Origin: an uncultured Candidatus Saccharibacteria bacterium
Lineage (GTDB): Bacteria; Patescibacteriota; Saccharimonadia; Saccharimonadales; Saccharimonadaceae
NCBI GenBank assembly: GCA_947428935.1
Contig: CANENS010000007.1
Span: 1 to 61,549 of the forward strand
Length of the DNA: 61,549 nucleotides
Direction: 5' to 3'
The notes beneath the pieces were generated by a model. The model was given only the letters and a program-made list of their open reading frames with translations, was not told where the DNA came from and did no database searches. The position numbers were made by a program, and so were the translations under genes. This document shows positions 17,241-26,677 of this stretch, one piece after another (position 1 is the first letter of the stretch; every line of letters begins with the position of its first letter).

Positions 17241-17574
17241 CACGCCGAGAGTTAAAACTGCGACTCAAGAAGAACTGGAGTGGGCAGCCGAAGCTCTAAC
17301 ATGGCATACGCACATTCGTGTAGATGAAGGATTAAATCAGATTACGCGTATTACCAGTAAATACGGCGATGAGGAATTCTTTGACGCATATAAACTCGCT
17401 GCGGAGCGGAAAGGTTCTGCCGAGATTGCCAAAGAGCTAGCATTGGTGCTTACCGATGGCTTTGGGATGGCTTATATCTCGCCGAGGCATTTTGATGTCG
17501 AGGAATTGGAAGGTATTATAGTAGACATGTGTTATGCAGAGATGGCGAAATGGGAGCGTAGACATGAGCGATAA
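17203..17574 (+). CDS. Element-borne hypothetical protein (123 aa)
   Basis: MANNKTQAVFKSSTPRV...; a mixed protein with FDVEELEGIIVDMCYAEMAKWERRH at the end. Shine-Dalgarno AAAGGAAA lies before the ATG inside the previous gene. Its stop overlaps the start of the helicase-like gene by 11 bases, so the three are one translational unit. Not recognised; a replication accessory role is possible by context. Confidence 0.6.
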   Translation: MANNKTQAVFKSSTPRVKTATQEELEWAAEALTWHTHIRVDEGLNQITRITSKYGDEEFFDAYKLAAERKGSAEIAKELALVLTDGFGMAYISPRHFDVEELEGIIVDMCYAEMAKWERRHER

Positions 17575-19159
17575 TAACGAGCAAAGAGATGACTCTACTT
17601 TAGTCGAAAAAGTTGTTCAAAAATTATCGCAGGACAACACACTATTCTGCAATAGTGAGGATAAACAGGCATATATAGCGATTCAAAAAAGCGGAAGAGT
17701 TGTATTTCAAATTCAAAGCGATGATTTTAGGGCATGGCTTCTAGGTTGGCACTTAGAGCAATATGGAAAAGTTTTGAGGCGAGCCATCGTAGAGGAAGTA
17801 GTTCAGAATGCTTGCGCCATTGCCCAGTATATCAATAAGCAGTCATATAAGCTTGGTATTAGAGTAAGTAGGGTGGATGACAATAATGCTAACCCTAAGG
17901 AGCTATATTACGACTTAGGCGATGCAGCCGTACATACTACCCGCGACAGATGGGAAATTGTGGACAATCCACCGATCGTGTTTAGACGCTTTTCTCACCA
18001 AGAGAAACAAGTTCTACCAGAGGCTACAAGCAGAAAAAGTGATATTGAACTGCTACATAAATATATTAACATTCAGAACAGAAACGACTGGCTACTATTT
18101 CTTACATTTATGATTTCGGCTTTTATCCCTGACTTTCCAAAGCCACTATTGCTATTGGTGGGAGCGCCTGGTGCAGGCAAAAGCACTTTAATGAAGTTAA
18201 CCAAACAATTGGTAGATCCGTCACTAATAGACGGTATAGGACAAATTCGCAATTGCGAGAGTATCATTCGGCCAGCCTCAAAGCATGCATTGCTTTACTT
18301 CGATAACATCAGTTATGTAAATCAAGACATTTCTGATACTTTGTGTGGAGTTGCAACTGGTACAAGCCTAGTAAATCGAAAAATGTACACAGATAGTGAA
18401 GAAGTTATATATAAAGTACAACGCTCTGTAATGTTGAATGGCGTTACGGAAATCCTGAGTCGCGAAGATATTCTTGACCGCTCGATCCCAGTCTCAGTAC
18501 AGCGTATTGACAGAAATAAGCGACTGAATGAAAACAAACTTATGAATGAGTTCAATTCAGACAAGCCCATCATTCTAGGTGCTATCTGTAACATTTTGGT
18601 GGATGTATTGCGCATTTATCCTAGCGTAAAGCTGGAGAAATATCCACGCATGGCGGATTTCGCTGGTTATGCTTTTGCAGTGGCGGAAGCTATGACTGGT
18701 TATTCCGGAGATGAATTCATAAAAGCGTATGACGCTGTTGAAGATCGTCAAGTTGCAACCGCTCTCAACGCAAGCCCGACAGCGCAAGCGGCACGATTCC
18801 TAGTTAGTAAAACTGGAGGTTGGCAAGGCACAGCAACAGACTTTCTAAACTTCACTTTTAATGACGGTAGAGTCGCTACGGCTGATGATCTAAATATCAT
18901 TCAGTCAATTCGTGAACAGCCTACGTGGTGCAGGAATGTATCAGCGCTCGGTAAATCTCTAAATAGAGCTGAGGCTACACTAAAAAGCTTGGGGATTGTC
19001 CTAGAACGCGGTTCGGACGGAAGTCCTATATATCGCAATGGGCAACGCTGGATTACGCTTACTGATATTAATTGGCAAAACAAGGCTAATAACTCAGATT
19101 CCGAGACCAGTGATCTAGGTACTAAAACAACTACTAAAGAAAATAAGGAGAACAAATGA
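17564..19159 (+). CDS. P-loop replication ATPase/helicase of the integrated element
   Basis: 531 residues from ATG 17564 (MSDNNEQRDD). Central ATPase: KPLLLLVGAPGAGKSTL (Walker A, ~residues 195-212), HALLYFDNIS (Walker B, ~245-254), QRSVMLNGVTEIL (sensor, ~290) and ILDRSIPVSVQRI (arginine finger). This is the D5/phage-primase-associated helicase layout seen in ICEs and prophages of Gram-positives. The N-terminal ~190 residues lack clear primase motifs. The C-terminal ~100 residues may be a winged helix. Likely acts on the excised circle. Start overlaps the previous stop; the next gene overlaps by 4 bases. Confidence 0.7.
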   Translation: MSDNNEQRDDSTLVEKVVQKLSQDNTLFCNSEDKQAYIAIQKSGRVVFQIQSDDFRAWLLGWHLEQYGKVLRRAIVEEVVQNACAIAQYINKQSYKLGIRVSRVDDNNANPKELYYDLGDAAVHTTRDRWEIVDNPPIVFRRFSHQEKQVLPEATSRKSDIELLHKYINIQNRNDWLLFLTFMISAFIPDFPKPLLLLVGAPGAGKSTLMKLTKQLVDPSLIDGIGQIRNCESIIRPASKHALLYFDNISYVNQDISDTLCGVATGTSLVNRKMYTDSEEVIYKVQRSVMLNGVTEILSREDILDRSIPVSVQRIDRNKRLNENKLMNEFNSDKPIILGAICNILVDVLRIYPSVKLEKYPRMADFAGYAFAVAEAMTGYSGDEFIKAYDAVEDRQVATALNASPTAQAARFLVSKTGGWQGTATDFLNFTFNDGRVATADDLNIIQSIREQPTWCRNVSALGKSLNRAEATLKSLGIVLERGSDGSPIYRNGQRWITLTDINWQNKANNSDSETSDLGTKTTTKENKENK

Positions 19160-19617
19160 AAGAAGTAAAGAATCAAGAAAATCAACTACCGCTTTTGGCT
19201 CAGACAGGCGATATTTGTAGGAAGCCTTATACAGATAAAAATAGTGAAGCTAATGTATGGAGAAAGTTTAGTATGGAGGAGCTTGGAAAGAAACTTGAGC
19301 ATGATCTATTGCAAATCCCAACTTTTAAAGCGCCATATACTACAACTAGTAGTCCAGCCCGTCTTTTAAGCTGCGAAGTGGTTTCCGAGCCGGACGAGAG
19401 AGGTGTTTTTACGGCGTTTATTGAGTTCCTTCCAGGTGATAACGTTGAAAAATACTGTTTCCTCGAGGCAATGGGGCTTGAGAAAATCGATCTAGCAGAA
19501 GTCGGTCTCGCAGATTTCGACTTTTCATCTCGCAGCATTGAGGATAGCCTAGAAGAACTTGAAGCAAAAATTAAGCAAGGACTACTCACTAGGGCTTCGA
19601 AAAGCAAAAGCGCATAA
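19156..19617 (+). CDS. Element-borne hypothetical protein (153 aa)
   Basis: ATGA overlap with the helicase stop shows coupling. The protein is acidic in its C-terminal half, ends in a basic tail (RASKSKSA) and has no motif I recognise. Last gene of the 17034-19617 operon, followed by an inverted repeat at 19670-19699. Confidence 0.6.
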   Translation: MKEVKNQENQLPLLAQTGDICRKPYTDKNSEANVWRKFSMEELGKKLEHDLLQIPTFKAPYTTTSSPARLLSCEVVSEPDERGVFTAFIEFLPGDNVEKYCFLEAMGLEKIDLAEVGLADFDFSSRSIEDSLEELEAKIKQGLLTRASKSKSA

Positions 19618-19669
19618 GGTAAAAACGCTAAAACGGCAAAACGTTAATTCTTAAAAGATTTTTCCTTTA

Positions 19670-19713
19670 GGCTCTTGGTTAGTCTAGGTTTAGAGCCTAA
19701 GGGGCATCTTTTT
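19670..19713 (+). terminator. Probable terminator after the element operon
   Basis: AGGCTCT (19670-19676) pairs with AGAGCCT (19693-19699), followed by AAGGGGCATC and TTTTT at 19709-19713. The T-tract is about 10 bases past the stem, so it is not ideal. Confidence 0.45.
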
Positions 19714-19752
19714 AAGCGATTTTAGGTTATAATTAGAACATAAGGAGTAGAT

Positions 19753-21675
19753 ATGTCAATGAGAACAGACACCTCGAAACTAAAATTCGTTATCTACACT
19801 CGAAAATCTACTGAGAGTGCGGAGAGGCAAATTGCTTCATTGGGCGACCAGCTAGACGTAGCTAGAGAAATCGCCAAGCATAACAAATACAAAGTAGTAA
19901 AAACATTTAGTGAATCCGGCTCCGCACGTAAGGTTAACAATCGCCCACAATTTAATAAAATGCTTAAAATGATTGAATCTGGCGAAGTGAACGCGATTAT
20001 CTGCTGGCATACTAATCGTCTGGCTCGCAATCCGCTTGAAAGTGGTATGATTCAACAGTTACTAATTGACGGCAAAATTAAACTTATTCATACTCATGAT
20101 AAGATTTATTATCCAGAAGATAACATGGTTGTCTTTAGCGTTGAGGCTGGCATGAATGCGGAATACCCCAAGAAGCTTTCCGAGGATGTAAGACGTGGAG
20201 TTTATAGGAAGAATAAGCGAGGTGGATATAATACCGTTGCGCCGCAAGGCTACCTTAATAGCCATACTGACGATGGGCAAGCAATTATTATTGAAGATCC
20301 AAAAAGGTTTCCGCTTATCAAGAAAATGTTTAACCTTTATTTAACTGGTACATATAGTATTCCGGAGCTAGCCGATATAGTCAACAATGAGTGGGGGTAT
20401 TTGACTAAAAAACATAAAAAGCGCGGCGGAGTGCCACTAAGCACGACTACTATTAACGGTATTCTCTCTAATCCATTTTATATGGGTAAGATTAAAGATA
20501 TGGAAGATGAAACTATTCTTCATCAAGGCGCATGGAAGCCTATGATTACCGAAGAAGAATACTGGAGGGTCCAAGAGCTAAAGGGGGCTTATGCTATTAA
20601 ACATAATTTACGACCTAAATGTCGTGCGCATGGTAATCGTTACGATTTAAAAGGCTTAATTATTTGCGGCTGTTGCGGGTGTTCTATTATTGGTGAGAAA
20701 CATATCAGAAAAACGCTGGATGGTGGTGCGCACGAACACATTTATTATAAGTGTACTAAGAAAAGCCCGCACCGCAAATGTACTATGCGCGGCAGCATTA
20801 CCGAAGAAGAAGCAACGCGCCAAATTTACGCCCTACTTGACGACTATAGGATACACCCTACATTATACGAATGGTCTAAAAAGATTATGGAATCAATTCA
20901 TAAGAAAGAGATCGAGGAGCGCTATAACATTTCCGAAATGCATAATACAGCTTTGGAAAAATGCCAGAATAAGTTGAGTAAACTACTAGATATGCGCCTG
21001 AACCTAGACGATTACGATGAAGAAGATGACGAAATGTATAGGCAAAAAGAAAAAGAACTCAAAGACCAAATTAGACGTATTAAAGAAGCTCATCGAGAAG
21101 TTAAGGAGCTTAACCGAAACTGGTATGAGATTATTGGTAAAACTTTAGAGATTCTTCAAAGCCCAACCGAAAAATTTGATGCAGCGCTAGACGTAGGCGA
21201 GAAACGTGCTATATTACAAGCCATTGGGCCAAAAGCTGTACTTACAGAGCGAGAAGTGTTACGAGGCGGTAATTTAAGGGCCATAACGCGGAAAATTATA
21301 GAGGTAGAACCGTATCCATGGCTCGAAAAAATCGTAAAATCGTCAAAAAAATTAGCCCCTGAACTTGCTAAGGGCCAGAACGCAGTTTTACAGGGGCAAA
21401 ACAGTCAAAAACGGGCTTTATATTCTGTGTGGTCGGGGCGACTGGACTCGAACCAGCGACCTCACGGTCCCAAACCGTGTGCGCTACCAACTGTGCTACG
21501 CCCCGATACTTCAATTATACCACACCTTTTCATAATCTACCAGACCGCTGTGATGCAAAATTTGAATCGTGCAAGAAAATATCCAGGCGGGTTGCACCTA
21601 AATGTAGGGAACAAGCACTCGAATAGCGTTAGCCCGTCTCGCATTATCGATAGTAAATCACCATTAAGTCAATGA
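19753..21675 (+). CDS. Large serine recombinase (integrase) running into tRNA-Pro
   Basis: Resolvase domain: YTRKSTES (catalytic Ser near residue 17), SGSARKVNNRPQFNKML, ICWHTNRLARNP; then a recombinase domain (GGVPLSTTTINGILSNPFYMG) and a zinc ribbon (CGCCGCS...C...C) with a coiled coil after it, as in large serine integrases. AAGGAG stands before the ATG. The last ~85 codons are unusual: from about 21425 the frame reads through the reverse strand of the tRNA-Pro gene (SGRLDSNQRPHGPKP) and stops in flanking DNA at 21673-21675. So its C-terminus is probably made by the junction with host DNA. Confidence 0.85.
   Translation: MSMRTDTSKLKFVIYTRKSTESAERQIASLGDQLDVAREIAKHNKYKVVKTFSESGSARKVNNRPQFNKMLKMIESGEVNAIICWHTNRLARNPLESGMIQQLLIDGKIKLIHTHDKIYYPEDNMVVFSVEAGMNAEYPKKLSEDVRRGVYRKNKRGGYNTVAPQGYLNSHTDDGQAIIIEDPKRFPLIKKMFNLYLTGTYSIPELADIVNNEWGYLTKKHKKRGGVPLSTTTINGILSNPFYMGKIKDMEDETILHQGAWKPMITEEEYWRVQELKGAYAIKHNLRPKCRAHGNRYDLKGLIICGCCGCSIIGEKHIRKTLDGGAHEHIYYKCTKKSPHRKCTMRGSITEEEATRQIYALLDDYRIHPTLYEWSKKIMESIHKKEIEERYNISEMHNTALEKCQNKLSKLLDMRLNLDDYDEEDDEMYRQKEKELKDQIRRIKEAHREVKELNRNWYEIIGKTLEILQSPTEKFDAALDVGEKRAILQAIGPKAVLTEREVLRGGNLRAITRKIIEVEPYPWLEKIVKSSKKLAPELAKGQNAVLQGQNSQKRALYSVWSGRLDSNQRPHGPKPCALPTVLRPDTSIIPHLFIIYQTAVMQNLNRARKYPGGLHLNVGNKHSNSVSPSRIIDSKSPLSQ
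21430..21505 (-). tRNA. tRNA-Pro(TGG)
   Basis: On the minus strand it begins CGGGGCG and ends CGCCCCG-A-CCA with CCA encoded. Anticodon stem CACGG/CCGTG, loop TTTGGGA, anticodon TGG. TATAAT is at 21519-21514, upstream. Its 3' end faces the serine recombinase, which is the usual side for an integrated element. Confidence 0.93.
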
Positions 21676-21934
21676 CAACCCTGGAGAATCAGTATTGCTC
21701 CGTAAATATTTCTAGCTATTGACCTCTGCTTTTATGGCGATGAGATGAGTTTTTGGTTAAAGCGAATAGATTCTTTTGATAATAAACAGAGATAGTACAA
21801 AGCTCATGCAAAAAGACCAAAAATTCATTTTAGCCAAAAACAGAGGCCAGTATTTGCGGGACAAGGCCTGGAAAATCCACTTTAGAACCTTTCTTTTCTC
21901 TAGAGTTCATGATAAAATAATACAGTATATATTA
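21676..21934 (+). other. Spacer between tRNA-Pro genes
   Basis: No gene supported. An open frame through 21776-22021 only reads through the next tRNA gene. A TATAAT-like box is seen shortly before 21935 (GATAAAATAATACAG). Confidence 0.4.
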
Positions 21935-22010
21935 CTGGGTGTGGCGCAGTTGGTAGCGCGCGCGGTTCGGGACTGCGAGGTCGTCGGTTCAAATCCGATC
22001 ACCCAGACCA
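21935..22010 (+). tRNA. tRNA-Pro(CGG)
   Basis: CTGGGTG pairs with CACCCAG, CCA encoded. Anticodon stem GCGGT-like arm with loop TTCGGGA, anticodon CGG. T-arm GGTTCAAATCC. Second proline isoacceptor, 430 bases from the first and in opposite orientation. Confidence 0.93.
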
Positions 22011-22238
22011 TTATTTTATGAGCGGAAGCCATTAATTATTTAAAAAGTTGTACTGGGTTCTAGTTGATGGGTAGGGCTTAGCTTTAAAATGTTTTAGATC
22101 GACTTTTGTAACTTTTACCAGAATTGCTTCGAGGATATTACCCGATTTTGGGAAATGGTAACCGCTATTTAGTAATTTTTAATATTATTTATCGTAGTTC
22201 TATATAATATATAATTGATCCATTAGACAGGAGGGAAC

Positions 22239-24143
22239 GTGTCACAACAAAATACCCAGAAGAAACCAGCGAAGAATACGAACTTTTTGCGTTGGATAGT
22301 TTTTGTGGTCTTGCTTTGCTGTTTTTGTTTATTACTCACTAATACCTTGATGTCACAAAACGCCGTGGAAGAGGTGCCGATTTCCGACGTGATCGCGCGC
22401 GCGAATGACGAAAAAGGCGATATTGCGAAAATCACCGTTGAGGGTAGCACGCTCAAGATTACCAAAAAAGGCGAGAATAATTATTCGCAGACTTCGCGTA
22501 AAGATTCTTCCGGAACGCTGTATGATCAGGGTCTCATTGATCACTGCGCGGACCTTTCTGGCGACGAGTTGACAAAATGCCGCGAACAGTATCCGGTTGT
22601 GGAGTACGTCGAGGTCTCGAATTTCTGGGACAATATCTTAGATTTGACCATTATTATCCTACCGGTAGTGGCGGTGATCGTTTTCTTTAATTATATGATG
22701 CGTCAGGCCCAATCCATGAATAATCAGTCAATGGGCTTCGGTAAGGCGAAAGCAAAGCTGTACGGCCCAGACAAGAAAAAAGTCACTTTTGGCGATGTGG
22801 CAGGGAATGAAGCGGCCAAGCAAGACCTAGCCGAGATTGTTGATTTTTTGAAAGAGCCGAAAAAGTACGAGAAGTTGGGCGCAAAAATTCCACGTGGAGT
22901 TCTACTGGCTGGTGAGCCGGGTACAGGAAAAACTCTGATGGCGCGCGCGGTAGCAGGCGAAGCATCGGTGCCCTTCTTTAGTATTTCGGGCTCGGAATTC
23001 GCAGAAATGTTTGTTGGGGTTGGCGCATCGCGGGTGAGAGATCTTTTCGCCAAGGCGAAGAAAAATGCCCCATCAATTATCTTCATCGACGAAATTGATG
23101 CTGTTGCACATAAGCGTGACGCTCGTGGCGGGGCAGGTCGCGAAGATGAGCAGACTTTGAACCAAATTCTAGTCGAGATGGATGGATTCGATAATGATTC
23201 TGGCGTCATCGTGATTGCCGCGACCAACCGCGTTGATATGCTGGATAAAGCATTGCTGCGTCCAGGACGTTTTGATCGCCATGTCAACGTAACTTTGCCG
23301 GAGCGCAAAGATCGCTTGGAAATTCTGAATGTGCATTTCAAGAATAAGCCAAAAGAAGAGAATGTAAACCTGGACGCTTTGGCCGCCAAGACAGCAGGAA
23401 GCTCTGGTGCTGATCTTGCCAATATTGCCAACGAAGCTGCGATTACTGCTGCACGTGAAGGTCATAAAGAAATCACCAATAGGGACTTAACTGAGGCCTT
23501 CGAGCGAGTTGCGATTGGTCCCGAGCGTAAAAGTAAAGTTATGAATAACCAAGAACGCAAAATAACCGCTTATCACGAAGCTGGTCACGCTATCGTGGGT
23601 CACGTTTTGCCTGATTCTGATCCGGTACACAAAGTAACCATTATCCCACGTGGCCATACTGGCGGAGTGACTTGGTTCCTGCCTCCCGAGGATCGCAGCT
23701 ATAAGAATATTTATGAGCTGAAGGATGTATTAGCGCGGGCGATGGGCGGGCGCATTGCCGAGAAAATTGTTTTTGGACCAGAAGCAATTACGACTGGCGC
23801 CTCGTCGGATCTGAAGAATGTCGCTGAATTGAGCAAAGGCATGATAGTGGAAGAAGGTATGGGCGCGGAAACTCGCAACTTGGTCTTCCCAGAAACAGAT
23901 ACTGGTTATTATTCTCTTGGTACGTCAAAGCCTTATTCGGAAAAAACTGCGGAGCTGATCGATAAAGAAGTACGTGGTTTGAGTGATGAAGCAGCTAAGC
24001 GGGCCGAGTTGATCCTCCAGGTTAATCGCGACGTACTCGATAGTTTGGCTGAAGCTTTGTTGAAGCAGGAAACACTTGAGGAAGATGATCTCGAGCCATT
24101 ACTGAAGAACGCTAAGATGCCGGATTCAGCGAAGCTGCACTAA
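22239..24143 (+). CDS. ftsH: FtsH ATP-dependent zinc metalloprotease
   Basis: 634 residues from GTG 22239 with AGGAGGGAAC upstream. TM segments at ~19-38 and ~134-153 bracket a short external domain. AAA+ module: Walker A GEPGTGKT (225-232), Walker B IIFIDEID (280-287), second region of homology with ATNR...LRPGRFD. Zinc protease: HEAGH (~446-450) and a later acidic zinc ligand region ([11 protein letters not shown]). Membrane-bound quality-control protease for misfolded membrane and regulatory proteins. Length is near the family norm. Promoter is probably TATAAT near 22201-22210, with a leader of about 30 bases. Confidence 0.97.
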   Translation: MSQQNTQKKPAKNTNFLRWIVFVVLLCCFCLLLTNTLMSQNAVEEVPISDVIARANDEKGDIAKITVEGSTLKITKKGENNYSQTSRKDSSGTLYDQGLIDHCADLSGDELTKCREQYPVVEYVEVSNFWDNILDLTIIILPVVAVIVFFNYMMRQAQSMNNQSMGFGKAKAKLYGPDKKKVTFGDVAGNEAAKQDLAEIVDFLKEPKKYEKLGAKIPRGVLLAGEPGTGKTLMARAVAGEASVPFFSISGSEFAEMFVGVGASRVRDLFAKAKKNAPSIIFIDEIDAVAHKRDARGGAGREDEQTLNQILVEMDGFDNDSGVIVIAATNRVDMLDKALLRPGRFDRHVNVTLPERKDRLEILNVHFKNKPKEENVNLDALAAKTAGSSGADLANIANEAAITAAREGHKEITNRDLTEAFERVAIGPERKSKVMNNQERKITAYHEAGHAIVGHVLPDSDPVHKVTIIPRGHTGGVTWFLPPEDRSYKNIYELKDVLARAMGGRIAEKIVFGPEAITTGASSDLKNVAELSKGMIVEEGMGAETRNLVFPETDTGYYSLGTSKPYSEKTAELIDKEVRGLSDEAAKRAELILQVNRDVLDSLAEALLKQETLEEDDLEPLLKNAKMPDSAKLH

Positions 24144-24146
24144 TTT

Positions 24147-24737
24147 CTAGAGCCAATTTTGTACTCCACCGTGATGGGAGCAGGTTCCACGTCGATTTTG
24201 GCTATAACTGTAAGTTCCATCTTTGCAAATTGCCGTCGCATTGCCGTTATCCTCGTAGCTTGGTCGGCAGACGGTTTGCCCGGCCGTGTTGGTGTAAGAG
24301 CCGTTGGCACAAGTTGTTTGGGGCGCGGGAGCTGGAGCGATGTAAATTCCATTAGCTACGACGCGATTGATCGGGGCTCGGGTTACTTCTCGACCAGTCT
24401 CGCGGCGTGCTGTTTCGACGCCATCAATATAAGTAACTTCATAGGTTATCATGATTTCGCCAGGCGTGCCCTCGCTATCTACTCTGGTTTGGCCTTGGGG
24501 TAAATTCGCGTCGTCAATATTAATAACCTCGAATGGTATAGCGACGGCTTGTGTCTCAGTTTTGGTTTCAACCTTGGGTTCGATTTTCTGCTCGACTGGC
24601 GCCACAACTTGCGTTTGTTCACTAATGGGAGCCTCGCTGTGATTAATATTGGCGCTCTGTATGCCACCGACTACGGCAGCTCCGCCAAACAGTGCACCGA
24701 TGATACCCGTGACAATTTTCGGCGTAGTTTTAATCAT
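24147..24737 (-). CDS. Surface protein with G5 domain and DUF3761
   Basis: 196 residues from ATG 24737, with GAGG upstream. N-terminal hydrophobic segment (VTGIIGALFGGAAVVGGI) acts as signal or anchor. A G5 domain follows (~70-130: IPFEVINIDDANLPQGQT...GEIMITYEVTYIDGVET...), then DUF3761 at the end (AICKDGTYSYSQNRRGTC SHHGGV pattern, Cys/His-rich). G5 domains bind polysaccharide such as N-acetylglucosamine. It ends 3 bases from the ftsH stop, convergent with it. Likely outer-surface contact with host or wall polymer. Confidence 0.85.
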   Translation of the reverse strand: MIKTTPKIVTGIIGALFGGAAVVGGIQSANINHSEAPISEQTQVVAPVEQKIEPKVETKTETQAVAIPFEVINIDDANLPQGQTRVDSEGTPGEIMITYEVTYIDGVETARRETGREVTRAPINRVVANGIYIAPAPAPQTTCANGSYTNTAGQTVCRPSYEDNGNATAICKDGTYSYSQNRRGTCSHHGGVQNWL

Positions 24738-24943
24738 TTTAATCCTCATAATTAACTTTATGCTACCATGATAATATAAAAATATAAAAAATAAATAGCT
24801 AAGTCAAAATATGATTGATAAGTAAAGCAGTTTGGCAATAAGGAATGAGTCAGGTATCAACAACAAAATTCACAAAAGCATTGACACATAGATTCCGCTA
24901 GAGTATAATCAAAACACAACTAGTAAGTGGAGAGGTTTGTTTT

Positions 24944-26272
24944 ATGAAGAAAAGTTCAATAGTATACCTATTGGCGCTAGCTTTTGCGATTGGCTTAACA
25001 ACATTACCAATCGCTTCGCCGTCGCACGCGGCTTGTTCTGGAATTTGTACAGATTCGGTGGCTGTGGGTAAAGAGCGTCTTATCGCGCTCATGAATGCTG
25101 TACGTCAGCAGGTTATGAATGAGGACGATACACACTATATGACTTGGCGAAGTGCTAGCAATGCAATTTCGCGGCTTGAGCGCACAAGCGATAATCAGAG
25201 CGTAAGCGAACTAAAAAGCATAGTCGAAACGGCGGGAGGTGATGTCTCAGATTGGGATAACAAAACCCTTCCGGAAATAGTTGCAATTGCCGAAAGCACA
25301 CCAGATTATGCTACGAATGAGGAGCTGAAAGCCAAGACCGCTGCGGTCCAATCGGAAATCGATCAAGTTTCCGCGACGCTTAAGACATATCTTAACACTC
25401 CGGATTCTACGCTTACTGCGCCGGAGTTAGTCGCCCAGGTCAAGGCTTCAACTGCCTATATGAAATATGGCGCTCTCAATCAGGCTTGGCAGAACGTAGC
25501 CGGAGTGATTTCGACGCCAGATACTGATCCTTCAATGGCTGATCTCGGCGCTTTGTACGATCAATTGTATAACGCCGCTTTCGATATAAAGAACAATCTC
25601 GACCTTTCTTCGGTCGATGCTGTTTTAGGTAATGCCGGCAGTTCGAAGCCTGGCGAGGGGGCGACTGAAAGCGCTCCTAGTAATTCAGAGTTGCAGGAAT
25701 TGGTTGACCGCTATCGTAATGATGAAACATTTTTGAAATATGAACAACTAGTAATCGCCGTTGATGAGGCGCAAATGGTCTTGGATGGCTTACAGGAATC
25801 GCGTGATGCGCAGATACGAGCTCTTTCCTCCAGCAGTGCCGAGACTGCAGTTGCGATTAGTAATGTTGGCGACGCCATGCGCAATCTCGGCGTCAATACT
25901 ACGTTAGGGCAGAATATCGTGGATCCAACGGCGGATGATTTGCGCAACGCTATCAGCGAGGCCAAGGCGGTACCCGATTACGATAAATATGAGGAATTAG
26001 TACGTACGATTTGGGAAGCTGAAAATGCCCTACGGAATGATGATACAAACGCGGCTGCATTGTCCAACCTCTTAAGCAAAGTCCAGAAGGCAGTTGCTAA
26101 TCTGGCTGCTCCAATGACGGGTGCACAACCCGGATCAGAAGCTGATGGTACAGCGACCTGGAGTAATTCAATTTTGGGTGGCCTCATTGTCATTATGACC
26201 GCCGCCGGCGCCACGCTGGTAGCAAAACGCCAGATCGTGCGTCTAAACAAACAGAAACAATTGCAACAATAA
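24944..26272 (+). CDS. Secreted, C-terminally anchored helical surface protein
   Basis: 442 residues. Signal peptide at 1-29 (hydrophobic LLALAFAIGLTTLPIA, cleavage after SHA). The body is Ala/Ser-rich and helical with repeated motifs such as YLNTPDSTLTAPELV and RYRNDETFLKYEQLV / AVPDYDKYEELV, i.e. two or three similar helical modules. C-terminal TM at ~408-430 followed by a basic tail (AKRQIVRLNKQKQLQQ). No LPXTG. Promoter TTGACA-17-TATAAT (near 24883-24911) and GGAGAGG before the ATG. A strong terminator follows. Confidence 0.75.
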   Translation: MKKSSIVYLLALAFAIGLTTLPIASPSHAACSGICTDSVAVGKERLIALMNAVRQQVMNEDDTHYMTWRSASNAISRLERTSDNQSVSELKSIVETAGGDVSDWDNKTLPEIVAIAESTPDYATNEELKAKTAAVQSEIDQVSATLKTYLNTPDSTLTAPELVAQVKASTAYMKYGALNQAWQNVAGVISTPDTDPSMADLGALYDQLYNAAFDIKNNLDLSSVDAVLGNAGSSKPGEGATESAPSNSELQELVDRYRNDETFLKYEQLVIAVDEAQMVLDGLQESRDAQIRALSSSSAETAVAISNVGDAMRNLGVNTTLGQNIVDPTADDLRNAISEAKAVPDYDKYEELVRTIWEAENALRNDDTNAAALSNLLSKVQKAVANLAAPMTGAQPGSEADGTATWSNSILGGLIVIMTAAGATLVAKRQIVRLNKQKQLQQ

Positions 26273-26296
26273 ACTCTAAAACTCCAAAATCCAAAC

Positions 26297-26326
26297 ACCC
26301 CCTCCTAATTGAGGGGGGTTCTTGAT
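26297..26326 (+). terminator. Rho-independent terminator after surface protein
   Basis: CCCCCTC pairs with GAGGGGG around a short loop, followed by GTTCTTG. The T-tract is short. Confidence 0.6.
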
Positions 26327-26401
26327 CACAGACACCAAAAAGCTCATCGTCGAAAATCAATGCCATGCTTCCATTGTAGCATACATTACTCTAAAAGTCA
26401 A
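26300..26401 (-). ncRNA. Orphan promoter with short leaderless ORF or small RNA
   Basis: On the minus strand TTGACT (26401-26396), 17 bp, TACAAT (26378-26373) is a strong promoter, and an ATG follows exactly 6 bases later at 26366, as in the leaderless genes of this window. The ORF is 57 codons (MALIFDDELFGVCDQEPP...), running through the GC hairpin into the antisense of the surface gene. Either a micro-peptide or an RNA ended by the hairpin at 26297-26320. Confidence 0.35.
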
Positions 26402-26441
26402 TGTTTACCCGACCCCTGTACTTGTGATATAATTGTTTTAT

Positions 26442-26528
26442 GCCCGAGTGGCGGAACTGGCAGACGCGCTAGCTTCAGGTGCTAGTCTGAGTAATCAGGT
26501 GCAGGTTCAATTCCTGTCTCGGGCACCA
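26442..26528 (+). tRNA. tRNA-Leu(CAG)
   Basis: GCCCGAG pairs with CTCGGGC, then A-CCA encoded. Long variable arm. Anticodon stem CTAGC/GCTAG, loop TTCAGGT, anticodon CAG. TATAAT lies just upstream. Confidence 0.93.
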
Positions 26529-26600
26529 GTGACGAATCTGTTCGAACTATTCGAACTTTGAATATACTTTCAGTCTGAAATATGACTGATTTTTTATTTA

Positions 26601-26634
26601 ATAAAAAATCCCCACAAGTGATTTTGATACTTGT
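26601..26634 (-). terminator. Terminator of the phosphatase gene
   Basis: On the minus strand ACAAGT and ACTTGT form a stem, followed by GGGGA and a run of six T. Confidence 0.5.
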
Positions 26635-26677
26635 GTCAAATACCTAGGGGGTTAAATATTTTGACACACCCAAAATA

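Noticed and set aside
21776-22021. 81-codon ORF ending GVAQLVARAVRDCEVVGSNP
   Set aside because: It is the translation of the tRNA-Pro(CGG) gene, a common artefact.
22724-23431. 235-codon minus-strand ORF
   Set aside because: Shadow of ftsH; Ser/Arg-rich composition typical of antisense frames.
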